Below are positions 37,821 to 48,709 of a DNA stretch of 64,000 bases, one piece after another. The notes beneath the pieces were generated by a model. That model made no database searches. It had not been told where the DNA came from and saw nothing but the letters and a program-made list of their open reading frames with translations. Origin of the DNA: Methylomarinum sp. Ch1-1 (GTDB lineage Bacteria > Pseudomonadota > Gammaproteobacteria > Methylococcales > Methylomonadaceae); NCBI RefSeq assembly GCF_030717995.2, contig NZ_CP157743.1, positions 2,878,501 to 2,942,500 of the forward strand, in the 5' to 3' direction. Every line of letters begins with the position of its first letter. Within the stretch, counting starts at the first letter, position 1. The translations under genes were made by a program, and so were the position numbers.

Positions 37821-38513
37821 ATGAACACATCCAGAGCCGACATTGCCTTCCTGTTCGACGTGGACAACACGCTGCTCGACAACGACCACGTCATCGCCGA
37901 ACTGGAATGCCACCTCGAACGCGAAGTGGGCGCCGAACGCGCGCAGCACTACTGGCGCCTCTTCGAGCAACTGCGAACCGAGCTGGGCTATGCCGATTAT
38001 CTGGGCGCCCTGCAGCGCTATCGCGGCGAGTATCCGCGCGATCCCGGTATTCTCACTGTCTCCCGCTTTTTGCTCAACTATCCCTTTGCCGACCGTCTCT
38101 TTCCCCATGCGCTTGAGGTCATCGCGCACGTCAAGCAATGGGGGTCGGCGGCTCTCCTCACCGACGGTGATGTAGTCTTCCAGCCGCACAAGGTGGACCG
38201 CTCCGGACTGTCTGAAGCGGTGGCCGGTAAAGTCTTGATTTATTTGCATAAGGAAAAGGAACTCGACGATGTCGCCGAGCGCTGCCCGGCTGAACATTAC
38301 ATACTGGTCGAGGACAAACTGCGCCTGCTCACTTCTGTAAAAAAAAGCTGGGGTTCGCAGGTCACCACTGTCTTCGTGCGGCAGGGTCATTACGCGCTGG
38401 ATCCAAAGATTCTGGCTGCCTACCCCGCCGCAGACCTGAGTCTTGAGCGCATTGGCGATTTGCTTCAATACGACTTGGCGCAATTGCTGAAGCATCGGCA
38501 ATCGGTCGAATAG
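37821..38513 (+). CDS. HAD-superfamily hydrolase
   Basis: A 230-residue protein with the HAD motif I FLFDVDNTLLDNDHVI (nucleophile Asp and acid Asp), motif II AALLTDGD, and a later VEDKLRLLTSVKKSWG (motif IV region). The helical cap (HLEREVGAERAQHYWRLFEQ) suits small phosphorylated substrates. It is distinct from the type II haloacid dehalogenase at 51837. The substrate is unknown. Confidence 0.85.
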   Translation: MNTSRADIAFLFDVDNTLLDNDHVIAELECHLEREVGAERAQHYWRLFEQLRTELGYADYLGALQRYRGEYPRDPGILTVSRFLLNYPFADRLFPHALEVIAHVKQWGSAALLTDGDVVFQPHKVDRSGLSEAVAGKVLIYLHKEKELDDVAERCPAEHYILVEDKLRLLTSVKKSWGSQVTTVFVRQGHYALDPKILAAYPAADLSLERIGDLLQYDLAQLLKHRQSVE

Positions 38514-38567
38514 CCACTTTGCCCGTGTGTATCAACTCAATTAATCACAAAATATCTGGGAGGAATG

Positions 38568-39083
38568 ATGAACACAAAAAAAATGACCGCTGGCGAGAAG
38601 TTTCCGACAATGACTTGGAATGCCGTTTCCGGCGAACGCGTGGTTCCGGCGGATGGGTCGGGCTGGCGAGTTCTCATCGTCTATCGAGGACAACATTGCC
38701 CACTCTGCAAGGCGTACCTGAACACGCTCAACGAGATGCTCGAAGACTTCCGGGCCATGAATATCGCCGTATCGACCGTTTCAGCCGATAGCAAGGAAAA
38801 GGCCGAGGCTGAAGTGGCCGAATGCGGCTGGAAATTTCCGGTCGGTTACGACCTGTCCGTCGATCAGATGCGCGAGCTCGGCCTTTACATCTCGGACCCG
38901 CGCTCGCCAGAGGAGACCGACCGGCCGTTTGCGGAGCCGGGGCTGTTCGTGATTAATCCGGAGGGCAACGCGCAGATCATCGACATCTCCAACGCGCCGT
39001 TCGCCCGCCCCGACTTGAAGTCGCTCTTGAAGGGGCTTCAGTTCGTGATGAGTAAGGACTACCCGATCAGGGGACGTGCATAG
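38568..39083 (+). CDS. Peroxiredoxin-like redoxin
   Basis: A 171-residue thioredoxin-fold protein: WRVLIVYRGQHCPLCKAYLN with a CPLC redox pair, STVSADSKEKAEAE, FPVGYDLSVDQMRELGLYIS and EPGLFVINPEGNAQIIDIS. The second of two adjacent ATGs (38568) is chosen for its spacing from GGGAGG. It lies 151 bp upstream of the dehalogenase-like gene on the same strand. That gap holds about 45 open codons of unknown meaning ending at the TAA before 39234. Confidence 0.85.
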   Translation: MNTKKMTAGEKFPTMTWNAVSGERVVPADGSGWRVLIVYRGQHCPLCKAYLNTLNEMLEDFRAMNIAVSTVSADSKEKAEAEVAECGWKFPVGYDLSVDQMRELGLYISDPRSPEETDRPFAEPGLFVINPEGNAQIIDISNAPFARPDLKSLLKGLQFVMSKDYPIRGRA

Positions 39084-39233
39084 CTGGCACCAGACTCAGT
39101 GCATTCAATACAACGCGCGGCCAGTGGCTTTTGCCGATGAATTGTTGTCCTGGATGCGCTACAGGAAGCGAGATTCACCTGCCGAAAGCTGGCTCAACCC
39201 GTTCATCAATAACGAATCTAAAGAGGAGCATTA

Positions 39234-40067
39234 ATGATCATGAAACAATCCAAGCATCACATTATCAAAATCGATGGACACAGCATCGCTTACGCTGAAC
39301 AGGGCGAGGGCAGTCCGGTCGTCCTGATTCATGGCATCCCGACATCAAATCTGTTGTGGCGGAAGGTAATGCCGGAATTGGCCAAAACACACCAGGTGTT
39401 TGCGCCCGATCTGCTGAATTACGGAAAATCGGATAAACCGGTGGAGGCCAACGTCTCCATTGAAGCGCAGAGCCGCCTGATCGTGAAGTTTATGGATGAA
39501 CTCGGCATCAAGTCCGCCGACATCGTGGCGCATGATATAGGCGGAGGGGTCGCACAACTTATCGCGGTCAATTATCCTGAAAGAGTTCGAAAGCTGGTCT
39601 TGATCGATGCGGTCTGTTTTGATTCCTGGCCGATTCCGGAGTTCATACCGCTGCAGAAAACGGGTGCTGAGGAGAACATGAGCCTCGAAGCCTTCCTGAC
39701 AATGATGCGCGGATTCATGCCGCAAGGCGTCTACAACAAAGCAGCGATGACCGATGAAGTTGTCGACCTATATCTTGCGCCGTGGTCGTCCGAAGCCGGC
39801 AAAAAGGCCTTATTTCGCAATTTTCGGCGATTGAACCCGGAGTACACCCAAGCGATTGCCGGCGACCTTAGGCATCTGCCCCATGAAACGCTCATTATGT
39901 GGGCAGAGAATGACATCTTTCAAAAACCGGCCTACGCAAGCCAGCTTCAGCAGACGATTCCAAACGCCAAGCTGATCTGGATCAAGGACGCCGGGCATTG
40001 GCTGATGGAGGAAAAGCCGGAACAGATAAGCGGCCACCTGATCGCTTTCCTTGACGGGGTTAATTAA
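39234..40067 (+). CDS. Haloalkane dehalogenase-like alpha/beta hydrolase
   Basis: A 277-residue hydrolase. The oxyanion stretch is LIHGIPTSNLLW. The nucleophile elbow reads VAHDIGGG with Asp101, as in dehalogenases and not esterases. D227 (WAENDIFQKPAY) and H255 (IKDAGHWLMEEKP) complete the triad. The expected reaction is hydrolytic removal of a halide, though C-C hydrolases and epoxide hydrolases share the fold. The last two codons and the stop (VN*) come from the end of the Tn3-family transposon at 40056. Before the insertion the gene would have ended DGK* (GGGAAATGA, now at 51761). Confidence 0.85.
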   Translation: MIMKQSKHHIIKIDGHSIAYAEQGEGSPVVLIHGIPTSNLLWRKVMPELAKTHQVFAPDLLNYGKSDKPVEANVSIEAQSRLIVKFMDELGIKSADIVAHDIGGGVAQLIAVNYPERVRKLVLIDAVCFDSWPIPEFIPLQKTGAEENMSLEAFLTMMRGFMPQGVYNKAAMTDEVVDLYLAPWSSEAGKKALFRNFRRLNPEYTQAIAGDLRHLPHETLIMWAENDIFQKPAYASQLQQTIPNAKLIWIKDAGHWLMEEKPEQISGHLIAFLDGVN

Positions 40068-40093
40068 CCAAAAGAACGATTTGTCCCGGCACT
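40056..40093 (+). repeat. Left terminal inverted repeat of the Tn3-family transposon
   Basis: It begins GGGGTTAATTAACCAAAAGA and ends CCGGCACT. It matches the right end with one or two mismatches. It supplies the new stop codon of the upstream dehalogenase-like gene. About 290 further bases before the first transposon gene hold no gene. Confidence 0.9.
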
Positions 40094-40388
40094 CCACCGA
40101 AACCTTTGGTATTACTGGCTTGCAGCCGAAAAATCGATTTCAAGTTGGCCGATTGATTTATCTCTGAATTCGCTGTCATCCTTTGGCGTTCTTGCGTTGC
40201 GCTCCTAACGTATGATATAAGTTGATCCCATTCGTCATGTGCGGTTCCGACACCCCGGAATGGCGCGACGTTGAACGAACCGGCACGGAGCTAGGTGAAT
40301 GAGCTTCGGAACCGGCTCAAGATTCCCTGCTCGACTCAGAGCCAATATCGGGTAATGCCCAGTCACCATTGAACTAAGGAAGCGTTTC

Positions 40389-41663
40389 ATGAAGGCACGC
40401 CATTTCTGTCAAGGCTTGTTCGTTTTGTTTTTCGGGCTCTATTTAGCGGCCTGCACACCCAGTGCGACGCGAGTCAATTCCCCAAACACCGTTTCTATTG
40501 TGCAACCCGTCGTAGTTCCCGGATTTGACGAGCCGCTGATTTATCTCAATGCAGCGACGGCAGATTTGATTCCCCTGGTAAAACCGGAAACCCGGCCTGG
40601 GGCGACTGACTTGGAACGCTTGTCCCAATACCAGCGACTCAACCGCAATACGCCCTGGGCAGCTTCCATCCAATTGAATTTAGGATTGGCCTATTACCGC
40701 AACGGTTACTTTAGCCAAACCTTCGCCGCCTTCGAAAAGGCGTGGACACTCAGCAAAGACCATAAGGAATCCGAAGCGAAAGCCTTAGCCGACCGCGCTT
40801 TCAGCGAACTCATCCGCATGCATGCCCGCTTGGGCCATGCGGACCGGGTGGAAAGCTTATTAGCCTCCATCAAAGGCCGCGCGTTTACCGGCCCGGCCAC
40901 CGCCGCGGTCGCCGGGGCTGAAGAAGGCCTGTGGATGATGCGCAACCATCCGGGAATCACCTATTTATGCGGTCCCAAGGCGCTGTACTCCGTGCTCAAA
41001 TGGCAACAACCCGATGCCGAAGGGCTGCAAGTGCTCGATGCTTACCGCTCTGGCGTTAACGGTGTTAATTTGCTTGAACTGGGCCAATTGGCGGAACAAG
41101 CCCACATGCCTTACCGGACGGTCTACCGTAATGCCGGGCAAAGTATTCCGGTGCCGTCCGTGATCCATTGGAACGTTAACCATTACGCCGCCATCGTCGA
41201 GAAGCAAGGCGATCTGTACCATATCCAAGACCCGACTTTCGGCCAAGATCTCTGGTTTAGCGCCGATGCGATCAACGCCCAAGCCAGCGGCTATTTTTTA
41301 GTGCCGGATAGCGGCATCGAGTTAGGCGCTGATTGGCAACCGGTCACCATAGCCCAAGCCGAGAGCGTCTACGGCCAGGGCTATACGGCCAGCAGCGACC
41401 CTAACCGCACCACTACTTGCGACGTCAAAAAATCCAAACAACCGTGCAACAGCATTGATCAACCGGATGGGAAGGTCGGCATGGCCTATTACGACGTCCA
41501 TACCATGTTGGTCAGCCTGAATATCACCGACACGCCGATCCGCTATACGCCGGCGCTGGGCGCTCCATTCGCTTCACCTTCACCTACAATCAACGCGAAG
41601 CCAACCAGCCGGCCAACTTTACGTTCGGCAACCTGGGACCCAAATGGACTCACAATTGGTTAA
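40389..41663 (+). pseudogene. Rhs locus part 1: lipoprotein with C39-like peptidase domain
   Basis: The frame opens with a lipoprotein signal peptide (lipobox LAAC, Cys22). It has a TPR-like pair of helices (about 88-150) and then a C39-type papain-like domain: C194 in YLCGPKALYSVL, H265 in IHWNVNHYAAIV, and D281 in YHIQDPTFGQ. A frameshift near 41570 cuts it off from the Rhs core: the next frame gives RFTFTYNQREANQPANFTFG and so on without a gap. The intact gene was one long protein: lipoprotein anchor, peptidase, YD repeats, toxin tip. The peptidase may release the toxin or process the Rhs shell. Confidence 0.8.
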
Positions 41664-43617
41664 CTTACATCCAAGACGTGCCGACCAATCCGTCCGCTGT
41701 CGTCAATCGTATCGCGGCCGGCGGCGGCGCCGTCGATTACGCTAACTACAACGCGGCGACCGGCGAATTCCAGAAAGGCGTTTCGGACAATGCCCGGCTC
41801 TACCGGATTTCCGCCGATCCGATCGTTTACGAACGGCGTCTGTCCAATGGCGCCAAAGAAATCTACAGTTTCAGCGACGGCGCCGTCAGCGGTGTGCGCC
41901 GGGTGTTCTTAACGCAAAAAATCGATCCGCAAGGCCATGCCGTCCAGTTAACCTACGACGCACAATTGCGCCTGACCGGCATTACCGATGCCTTGGGACA
42001 AACGACTGTTTTGTCTTATGAGCATTTCGCTAATACCAAGTTAATCACCCGAGTCACCGACCCGTTCGGCCGGGAAGCGATCATCGATTACGATAATAAC
42101 GGCCGTTTAGCCAGCATTACCGACCCAGTTGGAATCGTGTCGGCCTTCGGCTATGATAGCGGCGACTTCATCAACGTCATGACCACGCCCTATGGCGATA
42201 CCCGATTCGCTTACAGCGGCAACGGTACATCCAGAACCTTGATCGTCACCGATCCCTACGGCGAACAAGAACGCATCGAATACGGTCAATCGTTAGGCAT
42301 TCCGCGATACGTTTCCGACCAACCCCGCGGTGACATTAAAACGCTCAATAATTATCACCATTACCGCAACACCGCCTACTGGGACAAGCAAACCTATAAA
42401 GACTACGGACGGAACCTGTCCAAAGCGGAAGTTTCCCATTGGCTGCACACGCCGGACAGCAAAACCAGCGGCCTGTTGGAAACCTTTAAAAAACCCCTGG
42501 AGCACCGGGTGTGGTTCAACTACCCGGGGCAAACTTCCGCTATAACGGAACACAATATCTACCAGGAAAACCCTTCGCGTCTCGGCCGCGTGTTGGACGA
42601 CGGCAGCTCGCAAATCTTCATCCGCGAATTCAACGCCTTTGGCAAACCCACGCTGGAAAAAGCCCGTTAGGCCATGTCACCCGCTATCTCTACGCCGACA
42701 ACCAAATCGATCCGGTGAAAATCGTCAAATGGCGTAACGGCAGCGAAGAAACCGTGGCTGAATTCGAATGGAACGACCACCACAACCTGGTCCGTGCCAC
42801 CGACGGTTTAGGCCATAGCACCACCTTTACCTACAATGCCGCCGGGCAAATACTGACCCGCCGCAATGCCTTGGGCCATGTCACCCGCTACGAATATGAC
42901 GCGCTGGGCTATCGGGTCAAGGTGAGCTATCCGAGCGGCAAAACCGAACAATACGCTTACGACGACAGCGGCCGCGTCGTCGCCTACACCGATACCGGCG
43001 GCCACACCCGCACGCAAGCCTACGACGACTTGAATCGGCTGCTCAGCGTGAGTTATGACGACGGCACCGCGGTGGAATACACCTGGGACAAGCTGGACTT
43101 GGTCAAAATACGCGACCGCCTCGGCCGCGAAACCCATTACACGTATGACGCCCTGCGCCGCAAAATCAGCGAAAAAGATCATCTGGGCCGGGAAACCACT
43201 TATGCCTACGACGCCAGCGACCGGCTACTCTCCGTAACCGATCCGTTAGACCAGACGACCCACTACGAATACGACATCCAAGGCCGCAAAACCGCCATGA
43301 TCGATGCCGAAGGCCATAAAACCCGTTACGTTTACGAACAAAGCACGAGCCGTTTAGCCCGTGTGATCGACGCCGACCAGGGCGCGAGCGACTTCGACTA
43401 TGACCGTTCCAACCGCCTGGTGGCTGTGACCGACCCGAACGGCCATGCCACCCAATATCTATTGGACGAAGTCGGCAATACCTTGCAAACCGACAGTCCG
43501 GACAGCGGCTTGACCGCCTATACCTATAACGTGCTCGGCCAAGCGGTGCAAAAACCGACGCCCGCGGCAGCGTCAGCCATACCATTACGACGCCTTGAAC
43601 CGCCTGACCGAGGTTAA
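41580..43617 (+). pseudogene. Rhs locus part 2: YD-repeat core
   Basis: Two frames joined by a frameshift near 42665 encode repeated YD motifs: LTYDAQLRLTGITDALGQT, YEYDALGYRVKVSYPSGKT, YAYDDSGRVVAYTDTGG and YTYDALRRKISEKDHLGRE. Such repeats build the hollow beta-shell of Rhs/TcC proteins. A third break near 43575 leads to the next frame at the motif YHYDALNRL. Each break is a one-base change, so the original frame is easy to follow. The base composition is GC-rich, unlike the toxin tip. Confidence 0.85.
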
Positions 43618-45673
43618 CTATGCCGATAGCGGCTACGACCTGCGCTGGTATTACGACGGCGACAACTACGGCGACTCCGTAAGCACCGAACTGCGTCAAA
43701 CCGCGCTCGGTAAACGCACCGGAATGAGCGATCCGACCGGCCAAACCCAATGGTTGTACAATCGTTACGGCGACATCGAACGCCAGGATACCGGCTTGAG
43801 CGCTTTGGGCGGCAAAACCTTCAGCCAACAATTCGCCTACGACTACCGCTACGAACCGGGCCAAGGACTGTTGACTCAACACGTTTACCCGAACGGCCAA
43901 GTCTTCGACTTCCAATACGACAACCATGGCCGGGTCGAAAGCATAGGCAGCACGGCGGGCGGCGGCAAAACGCCGGTCGTTTCCGGCGTCAGCTACCATC
44001 CGGTCGCGGCCGACGGCATCGCCGCCTTCCAATATGGCAACGGTATCCATTACCAACGCCAGGTGGATGGACTCGGAAGGCTTACCGAGCTGAACCTGAG
44101 TGGCCAACAAACGGTATTCCACCGGCAATGGCAGTACACGCCGGCATCCGACGTGGCGGCTATCGGCGATCTGCTCGATCCCTTGCAAAACCGCACTTAC
44201 CAATACGACGCCTTGCATCGCCTAAGCCAAGCGGCCGGACCGTTTCCGAATGCGTATCAATACGACGCCAACGGCAACCGCACCGTCCGCAATACCGAAA
44301 ACTACGGCATCGATGCCCACAGTAACCGGCTACAATCTATCTCCGATAGCGGGCTGAATACCGCCTTGAGCTACGATGCCGCCGGCAACCTGATCGAAAA
44401 AACCGCTGGTAGCGCCGGATACGCCTATCAATACGATCCGCACAACCGCTTGGCGAGCATCGCCGGCGGCCAAGGCCAAATTGCCAGCTATCAATACAAC
44501 GGTCTCGGCCAACGCGTGGTCAAACAAAGCGCCGAGGGCGCCGAATACAGCCTGTACGATCTGCAAGGCCGGCGCATCGCCCAACTGAGCGGCAGCGGCG
44601 AACTGCTGCACAATACCCTGTATTGGCAAGGACAGCCGCTGGCGCAGTACCGGACCGATCGCGAAGGCGTCTACCGTTTTCTTTCCAAGAAACCGCACCG
44701 GGATGCCGAACTGCGTGTCGACATCAACACCCGGCGCATCCGTCTGCTCCGCATCGACGGCAGTTTGCTGGACACCGTCATCGACGCCGCCTTATGGCAG
44801 ATCGATACCACCGGCGCAGGCACGGTCTACCATTTCGCCATCGGTCAAGGCGCAAACCAAGAACTTAAAGGCTGGATACGCCTGCCCGACGACGGCAAAG
44901 GCTTCGCCCATATCATGGACAAAACTCAGGGCCATCCCCAGGAATACCGGCTGGACGAAAGCGAGCGCAGCTTAAACGCCTATTATTACCACCTCGACCA
45001 CATCGGAACGCCGCAAGTCATCACCGACCAAGCGCAAAACATCGTCTGGCAAGCGAGTTACGCGCCGTTCGGACAAACCGCGATCACCACCGAAACCATC
45101 GACAACGACTTGCGCTTTCCGGGGCAGTATTACGATCGGGAGTCGGGCTTGTATTACAACTGGAACCGGTATTATGATCCCAATATTGGACGATACATTA
45201 CCTCCGACCCGATTGGGCTTGAGGGTGGGCTGAATACTTATGCCTATGTTTATAACAATCCGCTTAGATATACCGATCCTCAGGGGTTAGTTGCAGGTGA
45301 TGCTGCGGCTGTAGCTCTCTGTCTTGCCAATCCAGTTGCTTGTGCGGCAGCTGGGGTGAGTGTTGCTTGTATCCTGAATCCAAGTTGTCGGGATGCTTTG
45401 CAGCGTGGAGTTCAGGCTTGTGCGAATGCTATGCACAACGAGGCTGATGATTCTAGCGATTCTCAAGATAAATATTTGGGCAAAAGTGACGAGAAAAAAC
45501 TCAAAGATATATTGGCTGAAGAGGGAGAAACGATAGAGGATTTAAAGACTCCAGGTGGGAAAGGGGCAGGAGGATATGACTTATATGTCAAACCAAATGG
45601 AGATATTGTTGTTAAGCCAAAAGGTGGATCGGGGCCAGGAGAGCCTACTGGGTTTAATGTCAACAATTTGTAG
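43595..45673 (+). pseudogene. Rhs locus part 3: core end and C-terminal toxin tip
   Basis: The frame continues YD repeats and ends the shell with the conserved Rhs core motif (NWNRYYDPNIGRYITSDPIG, then YTDPQGL). After it come about 125 residues of tip: a hydrophobic Ala-rich stretch (ANPVACAAAGVSVACILNPS) and a hydrophilic end (DLYVKPNGDIVVKPKGGSGP) resembling polymorphic toxin type 33 tips. From about 45290 the DNA becomes clearly AT-richer, as in swapped toxin tips. The toxic activity is not known to me. It is followed 6 bases later by the immunity candidate. Confidence 0.82.
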
Positions 45674-45679
45674 AAAATT

Positions 45680-46060
45680 ATGGAAGAATTTTATTTGAAT
45701 CTAATTGGTTCTGGGTTTTCAGATGAATACATAAGCCTTAAGTATCAAGAGGATATTGTTTTTCACAAAAAAGGTGATGTATGGCGCTCTCGCACAGGTG
45801 AATTATATGCGAGTAATTTTTTTAAATACCGTATTAAAGTTGTTTATGAAATTGGTTTTTTAGTAGCTATAGATCACCTTATTGAAAATATTGATAACGA
45901 TCAGAACCTTAAAAACCTTGTGTTTAATAGCTCTCAACTTGAGGTTCAAATTTCAATCTCGCTAGATGAGAATATTAGGGTGCCCCATTTTCATATGACG
46001 CCAAGTCAAATGTTATATTTTGCTAATATTGGAGCTGAATTAGACTTACATATTTCTTAA
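45680..46060 (+). CDS. Candidate immunity protein for the Rhs toxin
   Basis: A 126-residue, AT-rich open frame that starts 6 bases after the toxin stop. It has no recognised domain: MEEFYLNLIGSGFSDEYISL, a middle helix (VVYEIGFLVAIDHLIENIDN) and a beta-rich end. Position, size and low GC are the usual signs of a cognate immunity gene, and that is the only basis for the call. It is intact, while the toxin gene is frameshifted upstream. Confidence 0.65.
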   Translation: MEEFYLNLIGSGFSDEYISLKYQEDIVFHKKGDVWRSRTGELYASNFFKYRIKVVYEIGFLVAIDHLIENIDNDQNLKNLVFNSSQLEVQISISLDENIRVPHFHMTPSQMLYFANIGAELDLHIS

Positions 46061-46251
46061 CTGCTGGGAAGATGGATACGGCCATACGGCGTATGAATCG
46101 CACGGTGGTGTGTTGTAGGGTTCGGATTCCAGACAAAACCCTTAGCCTTGTCCGCCGCCTGCGTAGCGCCGGGTTCCGCCTTTTCGGCTTGCGATGTCGC
46201 CGGCTTATCGCCCTTGGGTTGCTTTCGCGTCTGCCCCGGATTCAAAATCAA
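46057..46251 (-). CDS. Possible small protein downstream of tnpR
   Basis: A 64-codon minus-strand frame beginning at a TTG (ILNPGQTRKQPKGDKP) with a Pro/Ala/Lys-rich middle and an end HTPYGRIHLPSS. It lies past the tnpR stop, in the same direction, within the transposon. No family is recognised and it could be chance. Confidence 0.25.
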   Translation of the reverse strand: MILNPGQTRKQPKGDKPATSQAEKAEPGATQAADKAKGFVWNPNPTTHHRAIHTPYGRIHLPSS

Positions 46252-46282
46252 CCTGTTTGCATACAGCTTTACGAAGGAATCC

Positions 46283-46855
46283 TTACGTCTCTGATTCCTG
46301 CCGGTTCTTTTTCTTCGCGGACAGAATACGATAGACCGTAGCCTCGCCGATGTTCAATTGGCGGGCGATTTTGCTTTTGGTCAATCTGCTATCGGCAAGA
46401 CGCACGACTTCTTCCCGCAACGCATCGTCCAACGGTTTACGGCCTTTATACTTGCCGGCGGCCTTGGCCTAGCGACGCCTTCCGTTGCCGTTCCAGCATC
46501 ATTTCCCGCTCGAACTGGGCAACGCCGCCTAAAACGGTCAGCATTAATTTGCCGGTCGGCGTCTGGGTGTCCATACCCAGATTCAAAATCCTGAGACCAA
46601 CCGCTTTTTGTTCCAGCGTGTTAATAATCGTCATGAGGTCAGCGACCGACCGGGCAAGCCGGTCGAGTTTGGTGGCCACCAGTACATCGCCTTCCCGCGC
46701 AAAGTCCAAGGCCGCTTCGAGCTGTATGCGAACCGCGACAGACGATACTTGCTCCTGAAATATTTTTGGCACTGAACGGCTTCGAGTTCCCAGAGCTGCG
46801 CTTCGAGGCCGGCAATTTGATCGATGGTCGAGGTTCTGGCGTATCCGATGATCAT
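46283..46855 (-). pseudogene. tnpR: Tn3-type serine resolvase with two compensating frameshifts
   Basis: It starts MIIGYARTSTIDQIAGLEAQ (with catalytic Ser9 in YARTST), shifts near 46770, continues ALDFAREGDVLVATKLDRLA and FEREMMLERQRKA, and shifts again near 46475 into the DNA-binding tail KYKGRKPLDDALREEVVRLA to SKIARQLNIGEATVYRILSA. The total length (190 codons) fits TnpR. It resolves cointegrates at res. As read it is broken. Confidence 0.88.
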
Positions 46856-46874
46856 TTTCTATCAAATGAATTTT

Positions 46875-46985
46875 TAATGTTGTGATAGACTGTCGATCAT
46901 AAAGTAAAATGCTGTCTATTGATAGACTTTTCGGTTCGACTCCCAATCGATCACTAGACCTTGATCTATTGATAGGCATCATTTG
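46875..46985. promoter_or_regulatory. Res-like resolution site between tnpR and tnpA
   Basis: Dyad-like elements recur between the divergent recombinase genes: TGATAGACTGTCGATCA (46881-46897), TGTCTATTGATAGACTTT (46912-46929) and GATCTATTGATAGGCATC (46963-46980). Three spaced sites of this kind are expected for resolvase binding, and divergent promoters should lie here too. Confidence 0.55.
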
Positions 46986-48709
46986 TCAAAATCCTGTTTC
47001 AGAAGCAACTGTGATCGACATAAGATGCCTTGTCATAGCAATCGCCGGCAATCCTACAAAACACATGGCACGACTGAACATATTGACCCAGGACGAAATC
47101 AACGCGCTTTATTCGATACCCAAGCTCGATGATGAAGAGCGGTCATTTCTGTTCTCCCTCGATGCAGACGATAGAGCCGTCCTCGATAGCCTCGAAAACA
47201 ACACCGCCCGTAAAGTCGACTATGTCTTGCAGCTAGGCTATTACCGAGCCGTCAATTATTTCTTCCTGTTCAGTTTTCAACGGGTGAAAGCGGATACGGC
47301 TTTTATTATGCAACTGTATTTTCCGGGAGAGCCCTTTCCTAAAAAACAGGTATCGAAAAATCACCATTACCGGAACCGTTGCGAACTGATGCGTAAATTC
47401 GGTTTGAAAGAGGCCGATGCCGGCTTTCAGACCCAATTGCTCAAAGAGGCCAAAGGCTTGGTCAAACGCCACGCGCTGGCAAAATTTGTGTTGGAAGGCT
47501 TGCTGGTCTACTGCCAACAACAGAATGTAATCCGGCCGGCGTATTCGACTTTCCAGGATATCGTTTCGACCGCGCTTCAGGAAGAGCGCAACCGTTTAGT
47601 CAATAAGCTGTACACCGATGCCGATAAAGCACTTCGCGCGCAATTGGATAAGCTTTTACAAAACGACGAGCTGTTTTATAACCTCACCTTACTGAAAAAG
47701 GATCAGAAGAATTTCAGCACCACGGAAATCAAGAATAGCGTGGCCAAACAACAATTGATCGTCGACATTTATCAACAGTCCCGGCTTCTGATGCCAAAAC
47801 TGGGGTTGTCGGAACAGAATATTATCTACTATGCGAATCTAGCGGAATTCTACACCATCCAGAAACTTAGGCGGATTAGCGATAAAAACCTGACCCGGCT
47901 GTATTTGCTTTGCTACGTGCATCGCCGCTTTCTTAAAATCAACGATTCTCTGGTGACCAGCCTCATCCAGAAGATGAACAAATATGCCGATGACGCCGAC
48001 GATTATCAACGCTCAAAAATTGAGCTGCTGGAAAACGTCGATACAAAACTGAGAAATCAGGCTTGCCAAGTGTTAGCCATTAATATCGATAGCCGCATTC
48101 CCGATGAACAAGTGAGAGCCAAAGCCTTCGAGGTGGTTCCACAGGCCGATTACAGACAGTTCCTGGATGATTTTAAAAGCCCAATCTGGATCGGGATTTT
48201 ATCGCTGGCAATACTACACACAACAAGCCTTGACCATTAAGAAGAATATTCGGCCCTTATTCAAGGTGCTGGAGTTTTCTTGCACGAATGAGGGATTGAC
48301 GCAGGCCATTGCTTTTTAAGAAAACATCTGAGCACGGGCCAATCTTTTCGGGATTATCCCTATCAAGAGGCGCCCCTGAACTTTTTTCCCCAATCGCTAA
48401 AAAAGCTTCTCACCCTCAAAGTAAAAACCGACGCTCAAAAAGTCGTCAAGCGGGTCGATGGCGACCGCTACGAATGCATGGTTTACCACCAGATCAAGCA
48501 AGGTATAGCCAACAACACGGTCTTCATCAAAGACAGCATCAACTATCGTACCCTGGACGATGAGCTGATAGACGCGGAACATTGGGCCGAGCACAAGGAT
48601 GAAATTTTAAAACAGCTCAATATGCCTTTGTTGTCGATGGATATTGCTACCTTGCTGGACGAACTCGAAAAAAACCTGAAACCCAAATACGACTTGGTCA
48701 ATCAGCATA

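Noticed and set aside
37821-38513. Treating the first HAD gene as a second haloacid dehalogenase
   Set aside because: It lacks the SSNSWDALGAK-type signature and the halide-binding Arg motif found at 51837.
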